A DNA stretch of 38,666 bases from Candidatus Moraniibacteriota bacterium (GCA_013334575.1 JAAXXG010000006.1:3185-41850); one strand, 5' to 3'. Positions 13,941-21,714 are shown, counted from the stretch's first letter. The notes: generated from the letters alone by a model not told the origin. Numbers and translations are program-made.

Positions 13941-14726
13941 TTACCGCTCCCGTATCCGTTCCGAATCGACCCGGAGACGCTTTCCGGTTCGCTCCGCATC
14001 TTTCTCGTCATGGTTCGGGCGGAGATTCGGGCGCGTATCGGGAAGGATTTCCTCGGCCTCGAACGTGTTCCGGTCGACGAGGTTGCCGATGATCTTCACT
14101 CGCTCACCGGATTCGACTTTCGCTTCCGGAAAGACGACGGTGGTATCGTCCGTCACGACGGTCCAGGTTCGGTTACCGGGATCCTGCAGTTCGAACTCGC
14201 CGAGGTCTCCCGAAAGGACGGTCCCCGCGAGGAAGCCTTCCTTTTCCTGGGTCCAGAATTCGTCCGATCCGCGACGCATGCCCGCATACGGAGGGATGCC
14301 GCGCCGGAACGCCTCGTCCGAGCGTTCGTTCACGTGCAGAGCGTGGAGGGCGCCGGCGCCGGCGACGATGAAAAGGAGGATGCCGAGGGCGACGACGGTC
14401 ACCCGGTGTCGATACCCGTGTTTCGTGTTGCGGAATTCCGCTACCGCCATCGCGACGAATGCTGCCAGGAATACGATCCACAGAAGCGGTACGAGCCGGA
14501 TGACGGCCGGCGACAGGAGGCGTCGCGGACCGAAGGAGAGGATGTGGGGATCGATCGCGAGGATTGGGAGCACGGCGATGGAGAGCGAGAGTGCGCCGAG
14601 TGCCGCGGTCACGGCGAATCCGATCCAGGTCAGGGCACGGCGGACGGTGAACTTCCACCCGGCTTCGGGTCGGATATCCTCGGTCCTGATGCGCTCGAGC
14701 GTCTTCTTGGAGATGTCTTCGGTCAT
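13941..14726 (-). CDS. Membrane protein downstream of an ECF sigma factor (possible anti-sigma factor)
   Basis: 261 residues. A cytoplasmic N-terminus (MTEDISKKTLERIRTEDIRP) is followed by three hydrophobic segments (about 33-57, 75-96 and 108-130). The outer domain has a beta-rich part (FLAGTVLSGDLGEFELQD ... VVTDDTTVVFPEAKVESGE) that looks like an OB-type barrel, then a charged tail. It starts 11 bases after the sigma gene stop in the same operon, the usual place for an anti-sigma factor. No zinc-binding HxxxCxxC motif is present, so if it holds the sigma factor it does so another way. The role is inferred from position. Confidence 0.6.
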   Translation of the reverse strand: MTEDISKKTLERIRTEDIRPEAGWKFTVRRALTWIGFAVTAALGALSLSIAVLPILAIDPHILSFGPRRLLSPAVIRLVPLLWIVFLAAFVAMAVAEFRNTKHGYRHRVTVVALGILLFIVAGAGALHALHVNERSDEAFRRGIPPYAGMRRGSDEFWTQEKEGFLAGTVLSGDLGEFELQDPGNRTWTVVTDDTTVVFPEAKVESGERVKIIGNLVDRNTFEAEEILPDTRPNLRPNHDEKDAERTGKRLRVDSERIRER

Positions 14727-14736
14727 ACGGGTCGTA

Positions 14737-15351
14737 TTAGGACGGGGACTCTGCGAGGCGGTCGAGAAGGATCTTGCGGCCGCGACGGATAAGGGTGGCG
14801 ACGGTTCCTTTCGGGAGGCGAAGGATGTCCATGATCTCCTCGTAGGACTTCTCTTCCAGAAATCGGAGGATGAGCGCTTCGCGGTAGGTTTCCGGAAGGT
14901 TCCGTACCGCTTCGTTCAGCCGGGCCAGATCGTGTTTTCTTGCGGTCTCGTCTTCGATATCGGTGGCGTCCCGCAGGATCTGGGAGAGGTCATGCTCGTC
15001 GATGGAGACCGCGGTCCGAATCTTCTTCTTTCGTGCGGTATCGATGGTCTGGTTGTGGACGATACGGTAGATCCAGCTCGAGAACTTCGCGTCGTGGTCG
15101 AAATCGTTGAGGTTCCGGTATGCCTTGATGAAGGCCTCCTGAAGGATATCCTCGGCATCATCACGGTCGAAGGACGATATCCGGCGTATATAGCGCAGAA
15201 GAGGCGCCTCGTAGCGCTCCATGAGCACCCCGAACAGGTTCGCGTCCTGCTTCGCGAGTCCTATGATCTCGATATCTGTCCGGTCCTGGTACGCGGAGGG
15301 GTCCATGGGTTTCGTAAGGGCGGATTCGGTACCCGTGCCGTTTCCGATCAT
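14737..15351 (-). CDS. ECF-type RNA polymerase sigma factor (sigma-70 family)
   Basis: 204 residues with region 2 (LFGVLMERYEAPLLRYIRRI, DAEDILQEAFIKAYRNLNDF, FSSWIYRIVHNQTID) and region 4 (RNLPETYREALILRFLEEKSYEEIMDILRLPKGTVATLIRRGRK); regions 1 and 3 are absent, as in ECF sigmas. An internal ATG at 15306 is an alternative start; neither has a clear ribosome-binding site. It is followed by the membrane protein above and preceded by gpmI 46 bases away, so it may be co-transcribed with gpmI. The signal is probably an envelope stress; this is an inference from the membrane partner. Confidence 0.9.
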   Translation of the reverse strand: MIGNGTGTESALTKPMDPSAYQDRTDIEIIGLAKQDANLFGVLMERYEAPLLRYIRRISSFDRDDAEDILQEAFIKAYRNLNDFDHDAKFSSWIYRIVHNQTIDTARKKKIRTAVSIDEHDLSQILRDATDIEDETARKHDLARLNEAVRNLPETYREALILRFLEEKSYEEIMDILRLPKGTVATLIRRGRKILLDRLAESPS

Positions 15352-15397
15352 ACGTATGTCCGGAGGGACGGTTTTCAGTCCTGCCTGTTTTCGGCTC

Positions 15398-16921
15398 CTA
15401 TTTTTCCCAAAGAAAAAGGTTTTTTCCGGTCATCTCATTCGGGATGGGGAGTCCGAGGAGCGAAAGGACGGTCGGGGCGAGGTCGGCGAGTCCGCCACGC
15501 TCGACCGTTCCCGGAGCCGTGACGATGATCGGAACGGGGTTGGTGGTATGGGCGGTGTGAGGCTCTCCGGTTTCCGGGTCGACGTTCAGTTCCGCGTTCC
15601 CATGATCAGCCGTCACGATCGCGACGCCGCCTTTCCCGAGAATCGCCTCTATGACCCGGCGGAGTTCCCGGTCAAGCGCCTCGAGCGACTCGATGATCTT
15701 CGGAACGTTACCGGTGTGACCGATCATGTCCGCGTTCGCGAAGTTCACGAAGAGAAAGTCCGTGTCTTTTTCGACGGCCTCGATGGCGCGGTCGGCGACC
15801 TCGCGGGCGCGCATTTCCGGCGCCTCGTCATGGGTCCGGACGTCCTTGCGGCTCTCGACGAGGATGTCTTCCTCGCCCTCTTCCGGGAGTTCGCGGCCTC
15901 CGTTGAGATAGTAGGTGGAATGGGCGTATTTCTCTGTTTCGGCCACATGCGTCTGCCGGAGTCCGGCCCGGGAAATCTCGCGGGAGAGCGTGGTTGCCGG
16001 AACGATCTGCGGGAACGCCACGATCGAGGGGAGCTTTTCGTCGTACGAGGTCATGGTGACGAAACACAGGTTCTTTTCCCTGGCGTGTTCCACGGTTCTG
16101 GCCGAGAGTTGCCGCGAACGGTCGCTTCGGAAGTTAAAGAAGAGAATCCCGTCGTTTTCCCTGACACGGTACGCCTCCCCATTTTCGTCGAGGAAGACGA
16201 CCGGTTCCAGGTGTTCGTCGACGATGCCTTCCTCGTAGAGTTCCTGCAGGAGTTCGGAGGGGCGTTTTTCGCGGACGACCCGCTCGGCCTCTCCATGGAA
16301 TATCGCTCGTTCCGCCTTCTCGGTACGGTCCCAGTTCTTGTCGCGATCCATCGCGTAGAATCGGCCCGAAGCGGTCGCGATGAAGCCGATGCCGAGGTCG
16401 TCTATCACGTCCTCCAGCTCGCGGAGGTAGGCCGATCCGCTCCTCGGGCCGGTATCGCGGCCGTCGGTGAAGGCATGGATGGCGATCTTGGTGATCCCGT
16501 ATCCCTTCGCGGCCGCAAGGAACGCGGAAAGGTGATCGGTATGGCTGTGGATTCCGCCTGGGGAGACGAGTCCTTTCACGTGCAGGGTGGAATCGTATTT
16601 CCGTACGTGGTCGAAGAGGGTCCGGAACGCTTCGTTTTCGGCGAAACCGTTCCCGCCTGCGGCCTTTCCGATCCGGACGAGATCGGTATCGATCACGGAT
16701 CCGGCACCGATGGTCATATGTCCGACTTCGCTGTTCCCCATCTGTCCTTCGGGGAGGCCGACGAACGAGGCGCTCGCGTCGAGGAGGGTGTTCGGATACG
16801 AGGCAAGGAGGGAATCGAAGAACGGCGTGTCGGCTGAGGCGATCGCGTTATGCTCGGCCTCGTCGCGGAAGCCCCAGCCGTCGAGGATGATGAGGGCGAC
16901 AGGGCGGTATGGATCGGTCAT
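15398..16921 (-). CDS. gpmI: 2,3-bisphosphoglycerate-independent phosphoglycerate mutase
   Basis: 507 residues, full length for the family. It is an alkaline-phosphatase-superfamily enzyme that interconverts 3- and 2-phosphoglycerate in glycolysis, using two Mn ions. Visible motifs are LIILDGWGFR (metal Asp), MGNSEVGHMTIGAG with the catalytic serine, HVKGLVSPGGIHSH, HAFTDGRDT, FFNFRSDR, ANADMIGHTG and TADHGNAE. It has its own promoter (16949-16977). It is the only glycolytic enzyme in the window and the first gene of a possible unit with the sigma factor. The call is secure. Confidence 0.97.
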   Translation of the reverse strand: MTDPYRPVALIILDGWGFRDEAEHNAIASADTPFFDSLLASYPNTLLDASASFVGLPEGQMGNSEVGHMTIGAGSVIDTDLVRIGKAAGGNGFAENEAFRTLFDHVRKYDSTLHVKGLVSPGGIHSHTDHLSAFLAAAKGYGITKIAIHAFTDGRDTGPRSGSAYLRELEDVIDDLGIGFIATASGRFYAMDRDKNWDRTEKAERAIFHGEAERVVREKRPSELLQELYEEGIVDEHLEPVVFLDENGEAYRVRENDGILFFNFRSDRSRQLSARTVEHAREKNLCFVTMTSYDEKLPSIVAFPQIVPATTLSREISRAGLRQTHVAETEKYAHSTYYLNGGRELPEEGEEDILVESRKDVRTHDEAPEMRAREVADRAIEAVEKDTDFLFVNFANADMIGHTGNVPKIIESLEALDRELRRVIEAILGKGGVAIVTADHGNAELNVDPETGEPHTAHTTNPVPIIVTAPGTVERGGLADLAPTVLSLLGLPIPNEMTGKNLFLWEK

Positions 16922-16948
16922 ACGGTTTCCGGAAAAGGGTACCGTATC

Positions 16949-16977
16949 ACTGTACGCCTCCCGGTTCCGGCGGACAA
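16949..16977 (-). promoter_or_regulatory. Promoter of gpmI
   Basis: On the minus strand TTGTCC, a 17-bp spacer and TACAGT, with a leader of about 21 nt. Confidence 0.5.
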
Positions 16978-16987
16978 GGTCCGGGAA

Positions 16988-18031
16988 TCATTTCGCTCGG
17001 AAGAGCGCAAGAAACGATGTCAGACGGATGTCCGCAGCCGGCGACGTGACGAGGTATCGGACGACCCGGTCTCGCAGGGTCTCGGTTCGGGGTGGACAGA
17101 CGGCTTCGAGAGCGGCGATATCCCCGTATGTGGGCGCGGGATGCGTCGTGTCCTGTCCGCCCATCATCGGATACATGATCGCCTGCGGATCATCCGAGAC
17201 GTGGTCATCGATACCGAGCGCATGGCCGAGTTCGTGCGCCAGCACCAGTCGCAGGTCCTGGACGGTCTCGAACTGATAGATGGTGATCGACCGTTCTTCG
17301 GGATCGTAGAGTCCTTCGATGAACGGTTCCGGCGTTCCGTATTTTTCCCGGTATTCGGCGACGTCCCCTTGGATATCCGAGGTCTTTGCGTTGAAATCGG
17401 CCGCGGCGGCATTGACTTCCGCGGCGACGGCGTCGATTCGTGCCGACTCTTTCTCGATCGCATCCCGTTCCTTTTCGATCGCCTTCCGGCGTTTTTCAAG
17501 CGAATCGTATTCGTCGGGAGAGGCTCCGCCGGAACGGTTCGCCTCCGCGACGTCCGCGTTATAGGCGGCAAGGGTCTTCTGAAAAGTGTCGATACGTGCC
17601 GTAAGCTCCGAAGAATCGCGCGTAAAAGCCGTTCGTAGACGTTCGTACCGGGCTTTCAGGTCTTCCGATACGTCCTCGTATCTCGCGATGCTCTCCTTGA
17701 GCTTCCGGGAATCATAGGTCATGATCTGCCGCTCGTCGAACTCGGTCGTCACGACGAAATCGGACTGCGGGTCGTATTCGAAGAGCCGTTTCCCGAGCCG
17801 GTTCTCCCAGACCGTCTCCGCCTCGAATACGGTCCGGAGGAAGGTCCGTCGGTCGACCGGAAAGCGGGAATCCACGTCGCCGAGCTTCCACTTGAGCGGA
17901 ACATCGCATCCGGGGCGTTCTTCCGGAAGCGTGAAAAACCGTGGCGACACGAAGGCTACCTCCGCGATCAGTATCGATCCGAGAAGGATGAGACGGATAA
18001 TCCGAGTGACGGAGTCTGTCGGAGAAATCAT
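16988..18031 (-). CDS. Matrixin-like (M10/metzincin) metalloprotease with coiled-coil insert
   Basis: 347 residues from the ATG at 18031. An N-terminal hydrophobic segment (IIRLILLGSILIAEVAFV) exports or anchors it. A first part (CDVPLKWKLGDVDSRFPVDR) resembles the start of a matrixin fold. A long charged, coiled-coil-like stretch follows (about residues 105-235, for example EYDSLEKRRKAIEKERDAIE). The zinc site is AHELGHALGIDDH with a Met-turn IMYPMM. In HExxHxxGxxH the third ligand position is Asp, with His one place later. ORF codons before 18031 overlap the promoter. TACAGT lies exactly 6 nt before the ATG, so the mRNA is probably leaderless. The substrate is unknown. Confidence 0.75.
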   Translation of the reverse strand: MISPTDSVTRIIRLILLGSILIAEVAFVSPRFFTLPEERPGCDVPLKWKLGDVDSRFPVDRRTFLRTVFEAETVWENRLGKRLFEYDPQSDFVVTTEFDERQIMTYDSRKLKESIARYEDVSEDLKARYERLRTAFTRDSSELTARIDTFQKTLAAYNADVAEANRSGGASPDEYDSLEKRRKAIEKERDAIEKESARIDAVAAEVNAAAADFNAKTSDIQGDVAEYREKYGTPEPFIEGLYDPEERSITIYQFETVQDLRLVLAHELGHALGIDDHVSDDPQAIMYPMMGGQDTTHPAPTYGDIAALEAVCPPRTETLRDRVVRYLVTSPAADIRLTSFLALFRAK

Positions 18032-18037
18032 GGTTCC

Positions 18038-18066
18038 ACTGTACGGCACCCGAAGGGAACATTCAA
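18038..18066 (-). promoter_or_regulatory. Promoter of the metalloprotease gene, apparently leaderless
   Basis: On the minus strand TTGAAT, a 17-bp spacer and TACAGT, followed by 6 nt and the ATG. Confidence 0.55.
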
Positions 18067-18081
18067 GATATCGTACCGGAT

Positions 18082-18110
18082 TTGACATGAAATATCCGGT
18101 CAGATATCAT
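18082..18110 (+). promoter_or_regulatory. Promoter of the RelE-like gene
   Basis: TTGACA, a 17-bp spacer and TATCAT: one of the best -35/-10 pairs in the window. It is divergent from the protease promoter 16 bases away. Confidence 0.7.
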
Positions 18111-18169
18111 CCGGACGTTTTCCAGAAAGTCTTATTTAACAGAATTCCGAAAAATAGGGGGGAAGAGAT

Positions 18170-18523
18170 ATGAGCGGAAATCACCCGAAGCACGGTGGGT
18201 CACGAAGGACGACGGTCGCGAAGAGAAGCGGATTGCCGGAAATGTCCGGACAGGTGCGATTTCATTATCACAGCGAATTCATCACCCGTTTGAGATCGAT
18301 TCCGGGCGGAATCCATGACGAGGTGGTTACGGCGCTGAAAGAGTGGAAGTCGCGAGTCGTGCATGGGAATAAGTCTCGGCCGGTCGCGAACCTTCTCAAG
18401 GGGGTATGTTCGGGACGATTCGTCGGGATGTTGGCCTATCCGGTGAAAGGTACTTATTATCTGATCTTTAAGACAGAGGGCGACGGTAAGGTGTTAATTC
18501 GTGATATCGTTTCTTGTTCCTGA
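18170..18523 (+). CDS. RelE/ParE-fold-like small protein
   Basis: 117 residues with a good ribosome-binding site (GGGGGGAAGAG). After a basic N-terminal tail (MSGNHPKHGGSRRTTVAKRSG) the sequence has the outline of the RelE/ParE fold: SEFITRLRSIPGGIHDEVV as the helical pair, then strands in ANLLKGVCSGRFVGMLAYPV, GTYYLIFKTEG and KVLIRDIV. Toxins of this fold cleave mRNA on the ribosome or inhibit gyrase. No antitoxin-like gene lies next to it, and the gene is alone with a strong promoter, so it may be an orphan toxin or have another role. The fold is a by-eye assignment. Confidence 0.5.
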   Translation: MSGNHPKHGGSRRTTVAKRSGLPEMSGQVRFHYHSEFITRLRSIPGGIHDEVVTALKEWKSRVVHGNKSRPVANLLKGVCSGRFVGMLAYPVKGTYYLIFKTEGDGKVLIRDIVSCS

Positions 18524-18576
18524 CGGGAAACCACGAAGAGAAAGCGAGCCTCATTTCTTGTCGGTTCGTAGTGCTC

Positions 18577-18616
18577 GGGCTGGATCCTTGATCCAGCCCT
18601 TGATTTTTTGTTTTTT
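18577..18616 (+). terminator. Terminator after the RelE-like gene
   Basis: GGGCTGGATC-CTT-GATCCAGCCC followed by TTGATTTTTTG. The T-tract doubles as the -35 region of the next promoter. Confidence 0.88.
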
Positions 18617-18628
18617 ACGTGCTATACT
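18600..18628 (+). promoter_or_regulatory. Promoter of the lysozyme-like gene
   Basis: TTGATT, a 17-bp spacer and TATACT with an extended TGC before it. RNA would start near 18635, at the head of a short ORF and hairpin. Confidence 0.6.
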
Positions 18629-18636
18629 GTAACTGT

Positions 18637-18696
18637 ATGAAGAGAGCGGAAGGACCGGGTGAACCGGTCCTTTTTCTTCTGAAAATTCATACATAA
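18637..18696 (+). CDS. Putative 19-residue leader peptide
   Basis: An ATG within 2 bases of the predicted transcription start opens a 19-codon ORF (MKRAEGPGEPVLFLLKIHT). The terminator-like hairpin at 18651-18675 lies within it, so translation would interfere with hairpin formation. It could couple translation to attenuation of the downstream gene. It could also be chance. Confidence 0.3.
   Translation: MKRAEGPGEPVLFLLKIHT
18651..18675 (+). terminator. Attenuator-like terminator in the lysozyme-like gene leader
   Basis: GGACCGG-GTGAA-CCGGTCC followed by TTTTT, about 16-40 nt after the predicted transcription start and 40 nt before the gene. A second small hairpin (GGCTT-GAAA-AAGCC) follows it. 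Confidence 0.6.
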
Positions 18697-18716
18697 GGCT
18701 TGAAAAAGCCAAAAAT

Positions 18717-19367
18717 ATGAAAAACGGACAGAAGCGAACGTCGGAAAAAAACACGGTAGACATGCGAAAGAACCTTTCCGACGAGAGTACGGTATGCCTT
18801 TCGGTCCTTATGGCCGTCGCCGGACTTTTCTCTGTTCTTCTGTTTTCCGCAGCGCGAGGCTCTCTTTATGGGATCGATACTGCCGCAGCCAGTGTTCAGG
18901 CTCCTTCCCCGAGGGTTCGGACGGTGTTTGAACGTCGGATAGACCGGATGGTCGAGGGACATCCCATCGAGGCCATGGTGCCGTATATCGCGGGCGAGGA
19001 TCCGGAAACCGCCAAATACCTGGTCTCGATCGCCAAGCATGAGTCGAACTGGGGGCTTCATTCTCCGAAGGACGCGTATGGGCAGACCTGTTACAACTAC
19101 TGGGGGTTTCGTGGGAGCGGTGAGAACGTGACTCCGAGCGGGTATTCCTGTTTTGGCAGTCCGAAGGAGGCGGTCGCCGTCGTCGGGTCCCGTATCTCCT
19201 ATCTCGTGCATGATCTCGAGCTGGACACGCCGGAGGAACTGATCGTCTGGAAATGCGGATCCACCTGTGCCGGCCATTCCGGAAGCGATGTGCGTCATTG
19301 GATCGGGAACGTAAGCCTGTATTCGGACCGGATAGAGCGGGTTGCCGGTGCCGAGGCGAGCCGGTAG
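18717..19367 (+). CDS. Exported lysozyme-like (glucosaminidase/transglycosylase-type) protein
   Basis: 216 residues. The basic N-terminus is followed by one hydrophobic segment (about 26-46) that acts as signal or anchor. The outer domain has VSIAKHESNWGLHSP, with a Glu placed like the catalytic residue of lysozyme-fold glycoside hydrolases. CYNYWGFRGSG, SGYSCFGSPKEAVAVVGSRI and VWKCGSTCAGH follow; the cysteines may form disulfides. This pattern is seen in small peptidoglycan hydrolases. Its expression seems to be controlled by a leader with a terminator hairpin. An internal ATG at 18762 is an alternative start; neither has a ribosome-binding site. Wall cleavage is inferred. Confidence 0.65.
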   Translation: MKNGQKRTSEKNTVDMRKNLSDESTVCLSVLMAVAGLFSVLLFSAARGSLYGIDTAAASVQAPSPRVRTVFERRIDRMVEGHPIEAMVPYIAGEDPETAKYLVSIAKHESNWGLHSPKDAYGQTCYNYWGFRGSGENVTPSGYSCFGSPKEAVAVVGSRISYLVHDLELDTPEELIVWKCGSTCAGHSGSDVRHWIGNVSLYSDRIERVAGAEASR

Positions 19368-19390
19368 CGGAACAAGGAAGGGATGACAGA

Positions 19391-19418
19391 CGACCCGGAG
19401 ACGTATCCGGGTCGTTTT
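19391..19418 (+). terminator. Terminator after the lysozyme-like gene
   Basis: CGACCCGGA / TCCGGGTCG around a 6-nt loop, followed by TTTT. Confidence 0.8.
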
Positions 19419-19469
19419 CTCGTTTTCGGACGGGTGCGAATACCGGAAAATCGCGCAACGGAGCGACGT

Positions 19470-19498
19470 TTGCGGGGTTTTTGCTCTTGTGCTATCAT
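19470..19498 (+). promoter_or_regulatory. Promoter of the anaerobic RNR operon
   Basis: TTGCGG, a 17-bp spacer and TATCAT with an extended TGC. The leader is about 50 nt. Confidence 0.55.
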
Positions 19499-19512
19499 CT
19501 CCTCTGCGACCA

Positions 19513-19525
19513 CAACATATTGTTG
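19513..19525 (+). promoter_or_regulatory. Palindrome in the nrdD leader
   Basis: CAACATATTGTTG, symmetric about its centre except the middle base, lies just after the predicted transcription start. It does not match the NrdR box pattern. It may be a repressor site or a small hairpin. Confidence 0.35.
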
Positions 19526-19557
19526 AAAAAACCGATAATCAGACAATAAACCGGGGT

Positions 19558-21708
19558 ATGGCTCAAGCGTCGAGAGGGAAGGTTGCGAAGAAGGCGGCGG
19601 GGAAGGCGAAGTCTGCGGTTAAGCGGTCTGCCGCGAAGGTCTCGAAGCCGGCGAAGAAGCCGTCGGCGTCCGGATTTCGCCGGATCGTGAAGCGCGATGG
19701 GCGGACGGTTCCGTTCGAGGAGGGGAAGATCGTCTCGGCGGTGGCGAAGGCCTTCGAGGCGACGGGGGAAGGGAGTGCCGCCGAGGCGAAGCGTGTCGCG
19801 GCGAAGACGGCCAGTCTCCTGCGGAAGGCGTTCAAGGGAGGGCTCATGCCGTCGGTCGAGGACGTGCAGGATACGGTCGAGAAGGTGCTCATGATCCTCG
19901 ACTTCGAGGAGACTGCCAAGTCCTATATCCTCTACCGCGAGGAGCGTCGAAAGCTCCGCGACATCGAGAAGTCGCTCGACGACTCGTCCGACCTGGTCGA
20001 CAAGTATCTCTCGGAGATGGACTGGCGGGTCAAGGAGAACGCGAATATGGCGTATTCGCTCCAGGGCCTCAATAACTACATCGCCTCCATCGTCAGTTCC
20101 CGCTACTGGATGAACCGGGTGTATCCGGCGGAAATCCGCAAGGCGCACGAGGGCGGAGACGTCCATCTTCATGACCTCCAGCTCATCTCGGCATATTGTT
20201 GCGGATGGGACCTGCACGACCTCATTCATCGCGGCTTCACCGGGGTTCCGGGGAAGATCTCGTCCGGTCCGGCCAAGCACTTCAGCGCGCTTCTCGGCCA
20301 GATGGTGAACTTCATCTATACCCTTCAGGGCGAGGTGGCCGGTGCTCAGGCCTTCTCGAACTTCGACACGCTTCTCGCGCCGTTCGTTCGTTACGACAAG
20401 CTTTCCTATAAGCAGGTCAAGCAGGAGATCCAGTCGTTCGTGTTCAACATGAACGTCTCGACCCGCGTCGGGTTCCAGACCCCCTTCTCCAATATCACGC
20501 TCGACATCACCGCGCCGAAGGCACTCGCGGGTCAGGCGGTCGTGATCGGGGGCGAGCCGAAGCCCGAGACCTACGGCGACTTTCAGGACGAGATGAACAT
20601 GATCAACCGCGCGTTCGCGGAGGTCATGATGGAAGGGGATTCGAGCGGGCGCGTCTTTACCTTCCCGATTCCGACCTACAACATCACCAAGGACTTCGAC
20701 TGGGAGGACGAGCGGTTCAGACCTATATGGGAGATGACCGCCAAATACGGCATTCCCTACTTCGCGAACTTCGTGAACTCGGACATGGACCCGGAGGACG
20801 CCCGTTCCATGTGCTGCCGGCTCCGGCTCGATAACCGCGAACTGCATAAGCGCGGCGGCGGGCTCTTCGGCGCGGCTCCGCTCACGGGCTCGGTCGGCGT
20901 GGCGACGATCAACATGCCGCGCATCGGCTATCTCGCCAAGGATCAGCAGGACTTCTTCGACCGGCTCGGTCGGAATATGGACCTCGCCAAGGAGAGTCTC
21001 GAGATCAAGCGCAAGCTCGTCGAACAGCTTACCGACCGCGGGCTCTATCCGTATACGCGGTTCTATCTGGCGCCGATCAAGCAGCGTCGCGGCGAGTACT
21101 GGGCGAACCACTTCTCGACCATCGGCCTTATCGGCATGAACGAGGCGATCGTAAACCTCCTCGGGACCGATATCACGACGAAGAAGGGGCAGGTGTTCGC
21201 CGAGAAGGTGCTTATGTGGATGCGCAAGCGCATCATCGGCTACCAGAAGGAGACCGGGAACCTCTATAACCTCGAGGCGACGCCGGGAGAGGGGACCTCG
21301 CACCGGCTGGCGGCGATCGACCGCGAGAAATTCGGCGATATCCGTTTCGCGAACGAGGAGGCGGTCCGTCGGCATGGCGCGCAGCCGTACTACACGAACT
21401 CATCGCAGCTCCCCGTCGGCTTTACGGACGATATCTTCGAGGCGCTCGATCTGCAGGACAGACTCCAGACGAAATATACCGGTGGGACGGTGCTGCACGG
21501 CTTTCTCGGCGAGCGTATCTGGGACGTGGACGCGACCAAGAACCTGGTACGCCGCATTGCCGAGCAGTACAAGCTCCCGTATTTCACGCTCACTCCGACC
21601 TTCAGTGTCTGTCCGGTTCATGGGTACATCGCCGGTGAGCACCATGTCTGCCCGCAGTGCGTCGCGGACGCGGGACGCAGCGAATATGCGGTCATAGGGG
21701 AGGAGTAG
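19558..21708 (+). CDS. nrdD: Anaerobic (class III) ribonucleoside-triphosphate reductase, large part lacking the glycyl-radical domain
   Basis: 716 residues from the ATG at 19558. The N-terminal tail is rich in Lys/Ala (AKKAAGKAKSAVKRSAAKV) and histone-H1-like. An ATP cone follows (RRIVKRDGRTVPFEEGKIVSA), then the barrel with NANMAYSLQGLNNYI, DVHLHDLQLISAYCCGWDL, VFTFPIPTYNITKDF and SMCCRLRLDNREL. The C-terminus has the CPVHGYIAGEHHVCPQC zinc motif. NrdD normally continues into a loop with the radical glycine (RVxGY). Here the protein stops 17 residues after the zinc motif, and that domain is encoded by the next small ORF. The enzyme makes dNTPs without oxygen. The start is uncertain because only GGGG precedes it. 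Confidence 0.93.
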   Translation: MAQASRGKVAKKAAGKAKSAVKRSAAKVSKPAKKPSASGFRRIVKRDGRTVPFEEGKIVSAVAKAFEATGEGSAAEAKRVAAKTASLLRKAFKGGLMPSVEDVQDTVEKVLMILDFEETAKSYILYREERRKLRDIEKSLDDSSDLVDKYLSEMDWRVKENANMAYSLQGLNNYIASIVSSRYWMNRVYPAEIRKAHEGGDVHLHDLQLISAYCCGWDLHDLIHRGFTGVPGKISSGPAKHFSALLGQMVNFIYTLQGEVAGAQAFSNFDTLLAPFVRYDKLSYKQVKQEIQSFVFNMNVSTRVGFQTPFSNITLDITAPKALAGQAVVIGGEPKPETYGDFQDEMNMINRAFAEVMMEGDSSGRVFTFPIPTYNITKDFDWEDERFRPIWEMTAKYGIPYFANFVNSDMDPEDARSMCCRLRLDNRELHKRGGGLFGAAPLTGSVGVATINMPRIGYLAKDQQDFFDRLGRNMDLAKESLEIKRKLVEQLTDRGLYPYTRFYLAPIKQRRGEYWANHFSTIGLIGMNEAIVNLLGTDITTKKGQVFAEKVLMWMRKRIIGYQKETGNLYNLEATPGEGTSHRLAAIDREKFGDIRFANEEAVRRHGAQPYYTNSSQLPVGFTDDIFEALDLQDRLQTKYTGGTVLHGFLGERIWDVDATKNLVRRIAEQYKLPYFTLTPTFSVCPVHGYIAGEHHVCPQCVADAGRSEYAVIGEE

Positions 21709-21714
21709 TGTCCG

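Noticed and set aside
15221-16837. 538-residue plus-strand ORF opposite gpmI
   Set aside because: Antisense shadow of gpmI, with repetitive Val/Gly/Arg composition.
19495-21375. 626-residue minus-strand ORF opposite nrdD
   Set aside because: The high-GC codon pattern of nrdD opens the opposite frame. The product is Arg/Leu/Glu/Val-rich without motifs, while nrdD on the plus strand is unmistakable.
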